Shown: positions 15,299-23,537, numbered from the stretch's first letter. The stretch is 36,540 nucleotides of DNA from Aeolococcus sp035552595 (GCA_035552595.1 DASZKZ010000036.1:1-36540), one strand, 5' to 3'. Numbers and translations: made by a program. The notes: a model not told the origin generated them from the sequence alone.

Positions 15299-16660
15299 GT
15301 GGATTCCGAGACATCGCTGACTTCTGGCGCCGGGGTCCGACTCGACTCCTTGGAGGTCCCGACCGCGCCAGCTGACCAGCCCGTCGCCGCCACCGCCCCG
15401 GACACGGAACTGATGGAGCGCCGCCCCAGCGCCATCGGTGCCCTGCTGGCTGGGACCACCCTCCTGCGCATGGGAACGGCGGGTGCCTCGGTGGCGGTGG
15501 GGTTCGACCTCGTCGACATCTTCGGCGGCCGCCCCAGCGGCCTGGTGCTCGGCCTGGTGGGCGCCAGCCAGGCGGTGCCGGAGATGGTCTTCTCGCCCAT
15601 CCTGGCCCGCTTCGCCGACCGCCTCGGGCGCCGCCTCTTCCTGGTCGTCGGTCCCCTGTTCAGCGTGGTCGGAGCGCTCATGCTGAGCCTGGCCGGCAAC
15701 CCGGGAACGATCATCGCGGCCCGCCTCGTCGAGGGCGTTGGCGCGGCCTGCTTCATCCCCACCGCCCTGGGCATCATCGCGGCGGCCACCACCCACAGCC
15801 TGCGCATCCGGGCCAACGCCAGTGGCGCCTTCGAGGCCGCCAACCTGGGCGGCTACGCGGGCGGCTTCGTGGTCGGCCCGTTCGCCTACCACTGGCTCCA
15901 CCAGGGAGCCTTCCTGGTGCTGGCCTGCCTCTACGTGGCCGCCTCGGTGGTCTGCGCCGCCTTCGTGCCCAGCATCCCCCCGATGAGGGTGAGCCCGTTC
16001 AGCCGGGTCCTCGGCGCGGTGGTGAGAGCGGGGCCTCTGCGCAGCTTTCTCCCCGCCTGGATCGCCTGCTTCGCACTCCTGGGTGGGTACGCTGCCCATC
16101 TCCCCGCCCTGCTGCGCCGCAGGCAGGTCCCCGGCCAGACCCTGGTGCACCACTTCGACGAGCGCCTGGTCTCGGCGATCCTGGTCAGTTGGATCGCTCT
16201 GCTCATCATCGGGATCGTGCTCTGGACGCCCCTGATCCCCCGACTGGGCAGCGTGCGCATCATGCGGCGCGCCGCCCCGGGGGCCTGGCTCATCGCCGCC
16301 GCCCTGCTGGCGCTCAACCACACCTCGTTCGCGTGGGCTCCCCTCTTCCTCCCCTTCCTGGTCATCGGCGTGCTCGTCCTGGCGGGGTTCGGACCGGCCG
16401 CGGTGACGTACCTCGCCCAATGCTCAGAGACCTTTGCCGCCGACCGAGCGGCGCTGATGTCCTTCTACACGGTCGCCCTGGCGGGAGGCGGAGCGATCGG
16501 CTCGCTGCTCGGCGGGGTGGCGGTTCGCATCGATTACCTCGACGGCCTGGTCCTGCTCGGGCTGGCTCTCTCGATCTTCGCCTTTGCCGCGCTCACTCCC
16601 GTGATGCGCTACGAGCGCGCCATGCCGCGCAAGCTCCAGGCTCCCCCCGCCCCCGTTTGA
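15299..16660 (+). CDS. Major facilitator superfamily transporter
   Basis: A 453-aa membrane transporter with about twelve helices; substrate unknown. A cytoplasmic N-terminus of about 45 residues precedes helix 1. The loop between helices 2 and 3 has ARFADRLGRRLFL, matching the MFS motif A (G/A-x3-D-R-x-G-R-R). Helix 4 and the region GFVVGPFAY fit motif C-like packing. The loop between the two halves includes IPPMRVSPFSR. The start is GTG at 15299, 7 nt after a TAGGCT -10 box, which suggests a leaderless transcript. It is divergent from rny and ends 7 nt from the convergent symporter gene. Confidence 0.86.
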   Translation: MDSETSLTSGAGVRLDSLEVPTAPADQPVAATAPDTELMERRPSAIGALLAGTTLLRMGTAGASVAVGFDLVDIFGGRPSGLVLGLVGASQAVPEMVFSPILARFADRLGRRLFLVVGPLFSVVGALMLSLAGNPGTIIAARLVEGVGAACFIPTALGIIAAATTHSLRIRANASGAFEAANLGGYAGGFVVGPFAYHWLHQGAFLVLACLYVAASVVCAAFVPSIPPMRVSPFSRVLGAVVRAGPLRSFLPAWIACFALLGGYAAHLPALLRRRQVPGQTLVHHFDERLVSAILVSWIALLIIGIVLWTPLIPRLGSVRIMRRAAPGAWLIAAALLALNHTSFAWAPLFLPFLVIGVLVLAGFGPAAVTYLAQCSETFAADRAALMSFYTVALAGGGAIGSLLGGVAVRIDYLDGLVLLGLALSIFAFAALTPVMRYERAMPRKLQAPPAPV

Positions 16661-16667
16661 TCGCCGC

Positions 16668-18242
16668 TCAGGCGGAGCCCGGCACCAGCGGCGGTGTCAG
16701 GGGCGGCACCGTCTCGGTGCGCTGCGCGTCCGCGGCGAGCGGGCGGTAGTCCGCCTCGCTCAGGCTCCCCTCGGTGGAGCTGCCGGCCAGAGCCGCGATC
16801 GCCGACCCGATGGCCACGATGACGAGGTTGACGATGATGGCGGCGAAGCCGATGTAGATCTTGCCGCCGAAGCCGAAGTCGTGGAGGCTGGTGGCGAACT
16901 TCTCCTGGAAGAGCGCGTACGTCCCCAGGCCCATGCCGCCCGCCCAGCCCACCACCATGGCCCAGACGTTCAGGCGTTTCACGTACAGAGCGACCACCAG
17001 GGCCGGCAACGCGTTGATCATCCACACGCCCCCCGCGGTCTGGTAGTTGATGATGTCCGTCGTCGGGAGGCCCAGGACGAACGCCAGCGCGCCGACCTTG
17101 ACCAGCAGAGAGACGACCTTGCTGACCGTCGCCTCTTCCCTGCGGCTCATGGCCGGATGCACGTACTCGCGCCAGATGTTGCGACTGAACAGGTTGGCCG
17201 CAGCGATCGACATGATCGCCGCGGGGACCAGAGCGCCAACCGCGATGGCCGCGAAGGCCACCCCGGTGAACCAGCTCGGGAACATCTTTTGGAAGAGATC
17301 GGCGATGGCGCTGTTGTTGCCGAACGCCTTGCTGGGCTTGATGCCGGCGGCGATGGCCATGAAGCCGAGGAGCCCGATCAGCCCCAGCAGGAAGGAGTAC
17401 GCGGGCAGGAACGACGCGTTGCGCTTGATGACCCTCTGGCCCTTGGCGCTGAACACGCCCACGAGTGAGTGTGGATACAGGAACAGGGCCAGCGCCGAGC
17501 CCAGCGCGATGCTGCTGTAGGCGTTGAACAGCGACGGCTGGAGCACGTCGGGCTTGGCCTTGAGCTTGGGCGCGATGGCGGCGGCGTGCTCCACCTTCTG
17601 GAAGATGCTGCCGAAGCCGCCCAGCTTGTAGGGGATGTAGATGATGGCGACGATCACCACCAGCCATATCAGAGCGTCCTTGACGACGGCGATGAGCGCC
17701 GGAGCACGCACGCCGCTCACGTACGTGAACGCCGCCAGCACCACGAAGGCAATCACCAGCGCGACCTCGGGGCTGATGCCCATGTTGGCGAGCACCACCT
17801 TGATTCCGAAGATCTGCAGGGCGATGTAGGGCATGGTGGCCACGATGCCCGTCAGCGCGATGAGCAGCGCGAAGAAGCGGCTGTCGAAGCGGTCGCGGAC
17901 GTAGTCGGAGCCGGTGACGTAGCCCTTGTTGCGTGACACCTGCCAGAGCCGCGGCATGGTGAGGAAGACGAGCGGGTAGATGATGATCGTGTAGGGGAGC
18001 GCGAACAGCCCGTAGGCACCCAACGCGAACACCACGCCGGGAACCGCGACGAAGGTGTACGCGGTGTAGAGGTCGCCGCCGAGCAGGAACCAGGTGACGA
18101 TGGTCCCGAAGCTTCGACCGGCCAGCCCCCACTCTTCGAGATGGTTGAGGTCGGCCCTGCGCCAGCGCGAGGCCCCGAAGCCGAGCACCGTCACCAGGAG
18201 GCCGATGACGATGACGATGATCAGCTCGTCCCAGTGGGTCAT
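16668..18242 (-). CDS. Sodium:solute symporter family transporter (possible monocarboxylate transporter)
   Basis: A 524-aa secondary transporter of the SSS family with about thirteen helices (APC/LeuT fold). Residues 30-60 (HLEEWGLAGRSFGTIVTWFLLGGD, here split by the start of helix 2) are the family's N-terminal signature. SGVRAPALIAVVKD (helix 5 region) and VGALVPAAIMSIAAANLFSRNIW (helix 8 region, where the sodium ligands lie) also fit. SSS proteins paired with a small DUF3311 protein are typically MctP-like transporters of pyruvate, lactate and other monocarboxylates. That makes this the best guess, from context rather than from substrate residues. The start ATG at 18242 overlaps the DUF3311 gene by 4 nt. 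Confidence 0.9.
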   Translation of the reverse strand: MTHWDELIIVIVIGLLVTVLGFGASRWRRADLNHLEEWGLAGRSFGTIVTWFLLGGDLYTAYTFVAVPGVVFALGAYGLFALPYTIIIYPLVFLTMPRLWQVSRNKGYVTGSDYVRDRFDSRFFALLIALTGIVATMPYIALQIFGIKVVLANMGISPEVALVIAFVVLAAFTYVSGVRAPALIAVVKDALIWLVVIVAIIYIPYKLGGFGSIFQKVEHAAAIAPKLKAKPDVLQPSLFNAYSSIALGSALALFLYPHSLVGVFSAKGQRVIKRNASFLPAYSFLLGLIGLLGFMAIAAGIKPSKAFGNNSAIADLFQKMFPSWFTGVAFAAIAVGALVPAAIMSIAAANLFSRNIWREYVHPAMSRREEATVSKVVSLLVKVGALAFVLGLPTTDIINYQTAGGVWMINALPALVVALYVKRLNVWAMVVGWAGGMGLGTYALFQEKFATSLHDFGFGGKIYIGFAAIIVNLVIVAIGSAIAALAGSSTEGSLSEADYRPLAADAQRTETVPPLTPPLVPGSA

Positions 18243-18457
18243 GGCTCGTCGCCGCCGCGGTCGACAGCGTAGACCAGGCCGGTGATCGCCACTCCCACGA
18301 TCACCCAGAGGAACTGGTACCAGAGGAAGAAGGGGATTCCCGCCAAGCGCGGCTCAGCGTGCGCATAGAGGGTGGGAAAGAGGAGTGCGACGAACGGGAC
18401 GATCAGCAGGAGCCGCGCCCAGCGTCCGGGTCCCTTGGGACCGTGTGTTTCCCCCAT
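18239..18457 (-). CDS. DUF3311 small membrane protein, symporter partner
   Basis: A 72-aa protein with two helices (about 15-32 and 43-63) and the family core IPFFLWYQFLWVIVGVAIT. DUF3311 proteins are nearly always encoded just before a sodium:solute symporter and are thought to be an accessory subunit; that is the arrangement here, with a 4-nt ATGA overlap. The start ATG at 18455-18457 lies at the loop of a perfect 8-bp inverted repeat (18448-18466), which could hide the start codon in the mRNA. No usual Shine-Dalgarno sequence is visible upstream. Confidence 0.88.
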   Translation of the reverse strand: MGETHGPKGPGRWARLLLIVPFVALLFPTLYAHAEPRLAGIPFFLWYQFLWVIVGVAITGLVYAVDRGGDEP

Positions 18458-18466
18458 CGGGGGAAA
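18448..18466. repeat. Perfect inverted repeat over the DUF3311 start codon
   Basis: TTTCCCCC-ATC-GGGGGAAA has an 8-bp stem and 3-nt centre. In the minus-strand RNA the AUG of the DUF3311 gene spans the loop and the first stem base. It lacks a following U-run on either strand, so it is not a typical terminator. It may be a DNA operator or a translation-control hairpin for the symporter pair. Confidence 0.75.
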
Positions 18467-18517
18467 AATCGCTCACCCGTACCCGCGTTGTCAAGCGGTC
18501 CCGTCAGGAGCCCGGGC

Positions 18518-19486
18518 TCACCAGGCGTATGCCTCCGGTGCCGGTCCGACCGGGGGGAAGATGGCGTCGAGGCGCTCCAACGTCCCTCTGTCGAGCGACA
18601 CATCGAGCGCGCCCACGCTGCTGTCCAGCTGCTCGATCGTGCGCGGGCCGACGATCGGTGCGGTCACACCGGGTTGCTCGAGCAGCCAGGCGATGCCGAC
18701 GTCGGCGGGATGGCTGCCCAGCTCGTCGCAGAGTGCCTCGTAGCGCTCGATCTGGTCGCGGTGATCGGCGAGGACTCGTTGCGTCTGCTCGGACGCCGAG
18801 CGCCCCTCGCTCTGCTTGCGCAGGATGCCCCCCAGCGCGCCGCGCATCAGCGGGCTCCAGGGAATGACCCCGAGGCCGTACTCACGGGCCGCCGGCAGCA
18901 CCTCCATCTCGATGCGACGCTCGAGCAGGTTGTACAGCGATTGCTCGCTGACCAGCCCCTGGAAGTTGCGAGCGCGCGCTGACTCCTGCGCCTGGGCGAT
19001 GTTCCAACCGGCGAAGTTGGACGAGCCCACGTAGATCACCTTGCCCTGGCGCACCAGCGTCTCCATCGCCTGCCAGATCTCGTCCCAGGGAGTGTCGCGG
19101 TCGACGTGGTGGAACTGGTAGACGTCGAGGTGGTCAGTCTGGAGACGCCGCAGTGACGCTTCGCACGCGCTGATGATGTTGCGCGCCGAGAGGAAGGTGT
19201 CGTTGGGCCAATCGCTCATCGAGCCGTACAGCTTGGTGGCGATGACCACCTTCTCCCGGCGCTGGCCGCCCTGCGCGAACCATCGACCGACGATCTGTTC
19301 GGTCCACCCCTCCCCCTTCTTCCAGCCGTACACGTTGGCGGTGTCGAAGAAGTTGATGCCGTGCTCGAGGGCACGGTCCATGATGGTGTGCGACACCTCC
19401 TCGGTGGCCTGGGGCCCGAAGTTCATGGTGCCGAGACAGAGGCGGCTGACGGAGAGGCCTGAGCGGCCCAGGTGGGTGTAGTCCAT
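18518..19486 (-). CDS. Aldo/keto reductase
   Basis: NADPH-dependent oxidoreductase with a TIM barrel, 322 aa. The catalytic tetrad is Asp48 and Tyr53 (FFDTANVYG), Lys85 (ATKLYG) and a His at 126 or 127 (YQFHHVD). Cofactor-binding residues near the end (VGPRTIEQLDSSV) fit the YghZ/Kv-beta-like branch. The substrate is unknown. The start is the ATG at 19486 with AGGTGG just before it. It is upstream of the DUF3311-symporter pair on the same strand (60-nt gap) and 21 nt downstream of recX, so it may be read from recA or from its own promoter; I see no clear promoter. Confidence 0.9.
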   Translation of the reverse strand: MDYTHLGRSGLSVSRLCLGTMNFGPQATEEVSHTIMDRALEHGINFFDTANVYGWKKGEGWTEQIVGRWFAQGGQRREKVVIATKLYGSMSDWPNDTFLSARNIISACEASLRRLQTDHLDVYQFHHVDRDTPWDEIWQAMETLVRQGKVIYVGSSNFAGWNIAQAQESARARNFQGLVSEQSLYNLLERRIEMEVLPAAREYGLGVIPWSPLMRGALGGILRKQSEGRSASEQTQRVLADHRDQIERYEALCDELGSHPADVGIAWLLEQPGVTAPIVGPRTIEQLDSSVGALDVSLDRGTLERLDAIFPPVGPAPEAYAW

Positions 19487-19507
19487 CCACCTAGTCTGCC
19501 GCGCCGG

Positions 19508-20029
19508 TCAGGTCTGGCGCTCCACCTCGCGGAACACCCAGCGCACCGTGTCCATGTCGAAGCCGCGACGCTGCAGTTGAGCGGCCACCCGCTGGCGGCG
19601 CTCGGCCGCGGCGCGACCGGGAGCGCCCCGATCCCACAGCCTCCGACCGAGGGCGAGAGCTGCCTCGCGTTCCGCCTCGGGGTCGACATCCGCCATCGTC
19701 GCGGCGATGGCGTCGCCATCCACCCCGCGGGAGCGCAGCTGCGCCGCCATCTGGATGCGGCCGTGACCCGTCCGCTGGCTGCGCGCGGCGATGGACTGGG
19801 CAAGGGCAGCGTCATCGACATAGCCGAACCGGACCATGGCCGCCGTCGCGGCCACGGCGGCCTGCTCGGTGAACCCGCGCCGCTGCAACCGCCGCTGCAG
19901 GGCGGCGGCCGACTGGGCGGCGCCGCGAAGCATGCGCAGCGCCGTCTGCTCCGCGGCGGCGGCGGAGTCGGGGTCCTCCGGTGCCTCGGGGGCTTTCCCG
20001 CGGCCGTCGCCGGCCCGGTGGTCGCTCAT
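19508..20029 (-). CDS. recX: RecX, regulatory protein of RecA
   Basis: Modulates RecA filament growth, usually by inhibiting its recombinase and coprotease activities. The 173-aa protein is almost all helical and Arg/Ala-rich, with three repeats of the RecX three-helix fold: around 28-66 (LRMLRGAAQSAAALQRRL), 67-110 (FGYVDDAALAQSIA) and 130-170 (VAAQLQRRGFDMDTV). The first 25 residues are a disordered acidic extension. The start is ATG at 20029, 4 nt after the recA stop, so the gene is co-transcribed with recA and thus probably SOS-induced. A longer frame to 20179 lies inside recA and is not used. Confidence 0.93.
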   Translation of the reverse strand: MSDHRAGDGRGKAPEAPEDPDSAAAAEQTALRMLRGAAQSAAALQRRLQRRGFTEQAAVAATAAMVRFGYVDDAALAQSIAARSQRTGHGRIQMAAQLRSRGVDGDAIAATMADVDPEAEREAALALGRRLWDRGAPGRAAAERRQRVAAQLQRRGFDMDTVRWVFREVERQT

Positions 20030-20033
20030 CGGC

Positions 20034-21080
20034 TCAGCCGACCGCCACCGGGGGCACCGCCCCGTTGGCGTCCGGCTCGATGGTCGCGGGCACCTCCGGC
20101 AAGGACTGCACCTTGACCTTGCCGGCGATCTCGTCGAGGAGGTCGAGGTTCTGGCGCAGGAAGTCGCGGACGTTCTCACGACCCTGACCGAGACGCATCT
20201 CGCCGTAGGAGAACCACGCGCCGCTCTTGTCGATCACCTTGGTGTCGGTGGCGATGTCGAGCACGCTGCCGGCGTACGAGATGCCCTCGTTGTACATGAT
20301 GTCGAACTCGGCCGTCCGGAAGGGAGCGGCCACCTTGTTCTTGACAACCTTGACCTTGACGCGGTTGCCGACCACGTCGAGACCCTGCTTGATGGAATCG
20401 ATCTTGCGGATGTCCATGCGCACCGAGGCGTAGAACTTGAGCGCCCGTCCGCCCGTGGTGGTCTCGGGATTGCCGAACATCACCCCGATCTTCTCGCGGA
20501 GCTGGTTGATGAAGATGACGCAGGTGTTGGAGCGCGAGATCGCCGAGGTCAGCTTGCGCATCGCCTGGGACATGAGCCGCGCCTGGAGGCCGACGTGGCT
20601 GTCGCCCATCTCCCCGTCGATCTCGGCCTTGGGGACCAGCGCAGCCACCGAGTCGATCACGACCACGTCGACAGCGCCGCTGCGTACCAGCACCTCGACG
20701 ATCTCGAGGGCCTGCTCACCGGTGTCCGGCTGAGAGATGAGCAGCTCGTCGATCCTCACGCCGATGCGGGCGGCGTACTGCGGATCGAGGGCGTGCTCGG
20801 CGTCGATGAACGCGGCCACCCCGCCCAGCTTCTGGGCCTCGGCGATCACGTGCAGGGTGAGGGTGGTCTTGCCGGAGGATTCCGGCCCGTAGATCTCGAT
20901 GACCCGGCCGCGCGGGACTCCCCCGACACCCAGGGCGATGTCCAGGGTCAGCGCCCCGGTGGGGATGGCCTCCACCCGCTGGGTGCGCACCTCACCGAGG
21001 CGCATGATCGCTCCCTTGCCGTGGGACCGCTCGATCTGCCCGAGCGCCGTGCTGAGCGCCCGATCCCGCTCTGTGGTCAC
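20034..21080 (-). CDS. recA: RecA recombinase
   Basis: DNA strand-exchange ATPase and coprotease for LexA cleavage. The Walker A motif GPESSGKTT, the IDAEHALDP region, the VVVIDSVAALVP Walker B and the loop L2 segment INQLREKIGVMFGNPETTTG are all present. The start was chosen as GTG at 21080, which gives 348 aa and has GGAG 7 nt upstream. The ATG at 21128 adds 16 residues. Given the proximal promoter, it would lie only about 4 nt after the transcription start and has no ribosome site. An SOS box and two promoter candidates lie upstream. recX follows after 4 nt; cinA (pncC) and pgsA lie upstream on the same strand, a common order. Confidence 0.97.
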   Translation of the reverse strand: MTTERDRALSTALGQIERSHGKGAIMRLGEVRTQRVEAIPTGALTLDIALGVGGVPRGRVIEIYGPESSGKTTLTLHVIAEAQKLGGVAAFIDAEHALDPQYAARIGVRIDELLISQPDTGEQALEIVEVLVRSGAVDVVVIDSVAALVPKAEIDGEMGDSHVGLQARLMSQAMRKLTSAISRSNTCVIFINQLREKIGVMFGNPETTTGGRALKFYASVRMDIRKIDSIKQGLDVVGNRVKVKVVKNKVAAPFRTAEFDIMYNEGISYAGSVLDIATDTKVIDKSGAWFSYGEMRLGQGRENVRDFLRQNLDLLDEIAGKVKVQSLPEVPATIEPDANGAVPPVAVG

Positions 21081-21138
21081 CGCCTCACTCCCGTTGACGG
21101 CGGCTGTGCGCCGCCCGTTGACCTCCATGGCCGGACCG

Positions 21139-21167
21139 ACATTACGACTTTCTGGTGGTGTTGTCAA
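21139..21167 (-). promoter_or_regulatory. recA proximal promoter candidate
   Basis: On the minus strand a perfect TTGACA (21162-21167), a 17-bp spacer and TAATGT (21139-21144). Predicted transcription start is near 21132, giving a leader of about 52 nt to the GTG start. No LexA box overlaps it, so it may supply basal RecA. Confidence 0.7.
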
Positions 21168-21242
21168 AGCAGAAACTCCATGAGCTGTGGAATGGCTGAG
21201 ATCGGTGACGCGGTCGTCGGTCGAGGTGCTGAGTGCTGGCAG

Positions 21243-21289
21243 CGAACAGATGTACGCCCCACTGTATACGCTGGTGGCCGGGTTGACAA
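21243..21289 (-). promoter_or_regulatory. recA distal promoter with LexA box
   Basis: A LexA box reading CGTAC-ATCT-GTTCG on the minus strand (21243-21256) matches nine of ten half-site bases. It sits immediately downstream of a promoter candidate, TTGTCA (21284-21289), 17 bp, TACAGT (21261-21266), so it covers the expected transcription start. This arrangement predicts repression by LexA and induction after damage. Confidence 0.75.
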
Positions 21290-21342
21290 CGGCATCGTGC
21301 AGCGAGCCGGCGACAGCTGGTTGTCGCGCTCCGCCGGCGCGG

Positions 21343-21843
21343 TCACACCATCTCCTTGAGGACGGTGAGCGCCGCCGCCACCGCCTCCGCCCGGTTGCCC
21401 TCGCGCCCGTGGTCACCCTCGAGGCGGACGACCCTCCCCGACTCCGGTGTGGCCACGGCGACGTACACCAAGCCCGCCGGCTTGCCCCCCTCGTCCGTCC
21501 CGGGCCCGGCCACACCGGTGATGCCCACCCCGACATCCGCGCCCAGCCCCCGCCGCGCGCCCTCGGCCATGGCGGCGGCCACCTCCTCGCTGACTGCTCC
21601 GTGGCCGGCGATGAGGTTCGCGTCGATGCCGAGCAGCTCAGCTTTGACCGCGTTGTCGTAGGCGATCACCCCGCCGCGAACGTACGCCGACGAGCCGGGC
21701 ACCGCGGTGAGCGCGGCGCCGAGCAGCCCACCGGTGCAGGACTCGGCCACCGCCACCGTCCAGCCGCGGGCGCGGAGGGCCTCACCAGCCGCGGCGCTGT
21801 CAGGGAAGAGCTCGGCGAGGCGCACCGTCTCCTCGCCGGCCAT
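21343..21843 (-). CDS. pncC: Nicotinamide-nucleotide amidohydrolase, CinA C-terminal type (PncC)
   Basis: Deamidates nicotinamide mononucleotide to nicotinate mononucleotide in the pyridine nucleotide cycle. The 166-aa protein consists only of the CinA C-terminal domain, with the signature AESCTGG (33-39), SYVRGGVIAYDNAVK and GITGVAGPG. The N-terminal molybdopterin-like (COG1058) domain of full CinA is absent. The start ATG at 21843 shares one base with the pgsA stop (TGATG), so it is translated by coupling. It lies in the pgsA-pncC unit directly upstream of recA; a 214-bp gap holding the recA promoters separates them. Confidence 0.94.
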   Translation of the reverse strand: MAGEETVRLAELFPDSAAAGEALRARGWTVAVAESCTGGLLGAALTAVPGSSAYVRGGVIAYDNAVKAELLGIDANLIAGHGAVSEEVAAAMAEGARRGLGADVGVGITGVAGPGTDEGGKPAGLVYVAVATPESGRVVRLEGDHGREGNRAEAVAAALTVLKEMV

Positions 21844-22382
21844 CAGATCAGGAACCGGCGGTAGCGCCAGAGGTAGTCGAGGCCGCTGAGGACCGTCGCC
21901 GTGACAGCGACGCCCACCATCACCAGCGCGGCGACGTGCAGGGCGGGGAAGGGCTGTTCGAGGATGAGCAGCCCGATCATCAGGTTCTGGCTCAGGGTCT
22001 TCGACTTGCCCCAGGGGGTCGAGGTCATCACCACGCCCTGGTTGGCGGCGACGAAGCGCAGCCCGGTGATGAGGAACTCACGGGCGAACACGACCACCAC
22101 CACCCAGGCGGGGATGATGGTCTGCCCGACCAGGATGACCAGGACGGTGATCACCAGGATCTTGTCGGCGAGAGGATCGAGGAACTTGCCCAGCTCGGTG
22201 ACGGAGTTGCGCCGCCGCGCGATCTGCCCATCGAGCGAGTCGGTCGCCGCCGCGGTGGCGTAGACGGCGGCGCTCACCTGCGCGTGGTAGGCGAAGTCGG
22301 CGCTCAGCGAGTAGCCGATCACGGGCACCAGGAGCAGGCGGAAGAGGGTGAGCTGGTTGGGCAGGGTGAGGTGACGCGTCAA
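21843..22382 (-). CDS. pgsA: CDP-diacylglycerol-glycerol-3-phosphate 3-phosphatidyltransferase
   Basis: Integral membrane enzyme making phosphatidylglycerol phosphate from CDP-diacylglycerol and glycerol 3-phosphate. The CDP-alcohol phosphotransferase signature is complete: DSLDGQIARR with GKFLDPLADK (D-G-x2-A-R-x8-G-x3-D-x3-D), giving the metal and CDP ligands. The 179-aa product has about five or six helices. The start is a TTG at 22382 that overlaps the yajQ stop as TTGA. No other start gives the family N-terminus (LPNQLTLFRLLLVPV), so translation probably depends on coupling to yajQ. Related enzymes with other alcohol acceptors share the motif, so the glycerol-phosphate assignment rests on overall similarity and on the pgsA-cinA-recA gene order. 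Confidence 0.92.
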   Translation of the reverse strand: MTRHLTLPNQLTLFRLLLVPVIGYSLSADFAYHAQVSAAVYATAAATDSLDGQIARRRNSVTELGKFLDPLADKILVITVLVILVGQTIIPAWVVVVVFAREFLITGLRFVAANQGVVMTSTPWGKSKTLSQNLMIGLLILEQPFPALHVAALVMVGVAVTATVLSGLDYLWRYRRFLI

Positions 22383-22870
22383 CGGTAGTTGGTGAACTGC
22401 AGGGGCACGTCGAGATCCGCCGCGCGCAGCGACCCGATCACGCCCTGGAGCGCGTCCTTGTCCTTGCCTGTGACCCGGAGCTGATCACCCTGGATGCGCA
22501 CCTGCACCTTGGGATGGTCGCCTCGGATCTGCTTCTGCAGCTTCTTGGCGAGCTCGTCGTCGATGCCGCGGCGGAGCTTGATCACCTGGCGCACGTTGCC
22601 CTTGGCGGCGGGCTCGGGCTTCTGGGGATCGAGGATCTTGAGATCGAGGTGGCGCTTGTGGAACTTGCTCTTGAGGACGTCGGTCATGGCCCGCAGCTGC
22701 ATGTCACCCTCGGTGGTGATGGTCAGCTGCTCCTTCTCGAGCTCGATCTCGGCGGTGAGGTTCTTGAAGTCGTAGCGGGTGCCGATCTCGCGGCGCGCCT
22801 GGTCGACGGCGTTGACCATCTCCTGGTGGTCGAAATCGCTCACGACGTCGAAGGAGAACTCCTGGGGCAT
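22379..22870 (-). CDS. yajQ: YajQ family nucleotide-binding protein
   Basis: Small cytoplasmic protein of two ferredoxin-like domains. In Xanthomonas a homologue binds cyclic di-GMP, and elsewhere YajQ binds GTP/ATP and tRNA. The 163-aa sequence has the family ends MPQEFSFDVVSDFD and DVPLQFTNYR, and RYDFKN and VRQVIKLRRGID in between. The start is ATG at 22870. A TATCCT hexamer lies 8 nt upstream (22879-22884) and there is no ribosome site, so the mRNA may be leaderless. It begins a tight yajQ-pgsA-pncC unit. Confidence 0.93.
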   Translation of the reverse strand: MPQEFSFDVVSDFDHQEMVNAVDQARREIGTRYDFKNLTAEIELEKEQLTITTEGDMQLRAMTDVLKSKFHKRHLDLKILDPQKPEPAAKGNVRQVIKLRRGIDDELAKKLQKQIRGDHPKVQVRIQGDQLRVTGKDKDALQGVIGSLRAADLDVPLQFTNYR

Positions 22871-22904
22871 GGGATCGCAGGATACCGGTCACAAGGTTGC
22901 GCCT

Positions 22905-23537
22905 TCAGCCCGGCGCTCGGGTGGCGGCCGTCCGGAGGTCGTGGACGAACGCCTCCATGGCGGCCGCCCGATCGGCGTCGGGAGCTCGGAGGATGGACGA
23001 CGGGTGCACCGTGGCGGTCACCGGCGTTCCACGATCGAGGCGCAGGACCTCGCCACGGTGACGCGTCACCCGGAAGTCCTTGCCAAGCAGCGCCTGGGCG
23101 GCGGTGGCGCCGAGACAGACAATCAGCCCAGGGCGCACGGCCTCGATCTCGGCGTCGAGCCAGGGGCGGCACGCGGCGATCTCCACGCCGTTGGGCTTGG
23201 CGTGGATCCGTCGCTTGCCGCGCGGTGTCCATTTGAAGTGCTTCACAGCGTTGGTGACGTAGACGCGCCCGCGGTCGATGCCTGCACCCTCCAGGGCTTC
23301 GTCGAGGATCCTCCCGGCCGGGCCCACGAAGGGGCGGCCGGCACGATCCTCGCTGTCCCCGGGCTGCTCGCCGACCAGCATGATCGTCGCGCCGCTCCTT
23401 CCCTCTCCGAAGACGGTGCGAGTCCCTGTGGAGACCAGGGCGCACGCCGCACAGCCCGTCGCCGCGCTGCGCAGCACCTCGAGATCGCGCGACCGCGGGA
23501 GCGGCGCCGCCGGGAAGCCCTCAGCCACCCGCGACAT
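22905..23537 (-). CDS. udgX: Uracil-DNA glycosylase UdgX type (uracil-DNA cross-linking)
   Basis: Family 4-like uracil-DNA glycosylase with the distinctive UdgX features. The 210-aa sequence has motif A GEQPGDSEDRAGRPF (56-70) and VGPAGRILD. The diagnostic loop KRRIH (108-112) contains His112, the residue that in Mycobacterium smegmatis UdgX forms a covalent bond with the uracil-excised DNA. Motif HPSSIL is at 178-183. Cys29, Cys32 and Cys123 probably bind the iron-sulfur cluster. Unlike ordinary glycosylases, UdgX stays bound to the abasic site. The start ATG at 23537 overlaps the upstream fusion gene by 17 nt. A second, ordinary family 4 enzyme is encoded at 28816-29460. Confidence 0.93.
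   Translation of the reverse strand: MSRVAEGFPAAPLPRSRDLEVLRSAATGCAACALVSTGTRTVFGEGRSGATIMLVGEQPGDSEDRAGRPFVGPAGRILDEALEGAGIDRGRVYVTNAVKHFKWTPRGKRRIHAKPNGVEIAACRPWLDAEIEAVRPGLIVCLGATAAQALLGKDFRVTRHRGEVLRLDRGTPVTATVHPSSILRAPDADRAAAMEAFVHDLRTAATRAPG

Noticed and set aside
19288..19301. CGACGATCTGTTCG as a LexA box
   Set aside because: It lies within the aldo/keto reductase coding sequence and only one half-site is intact.
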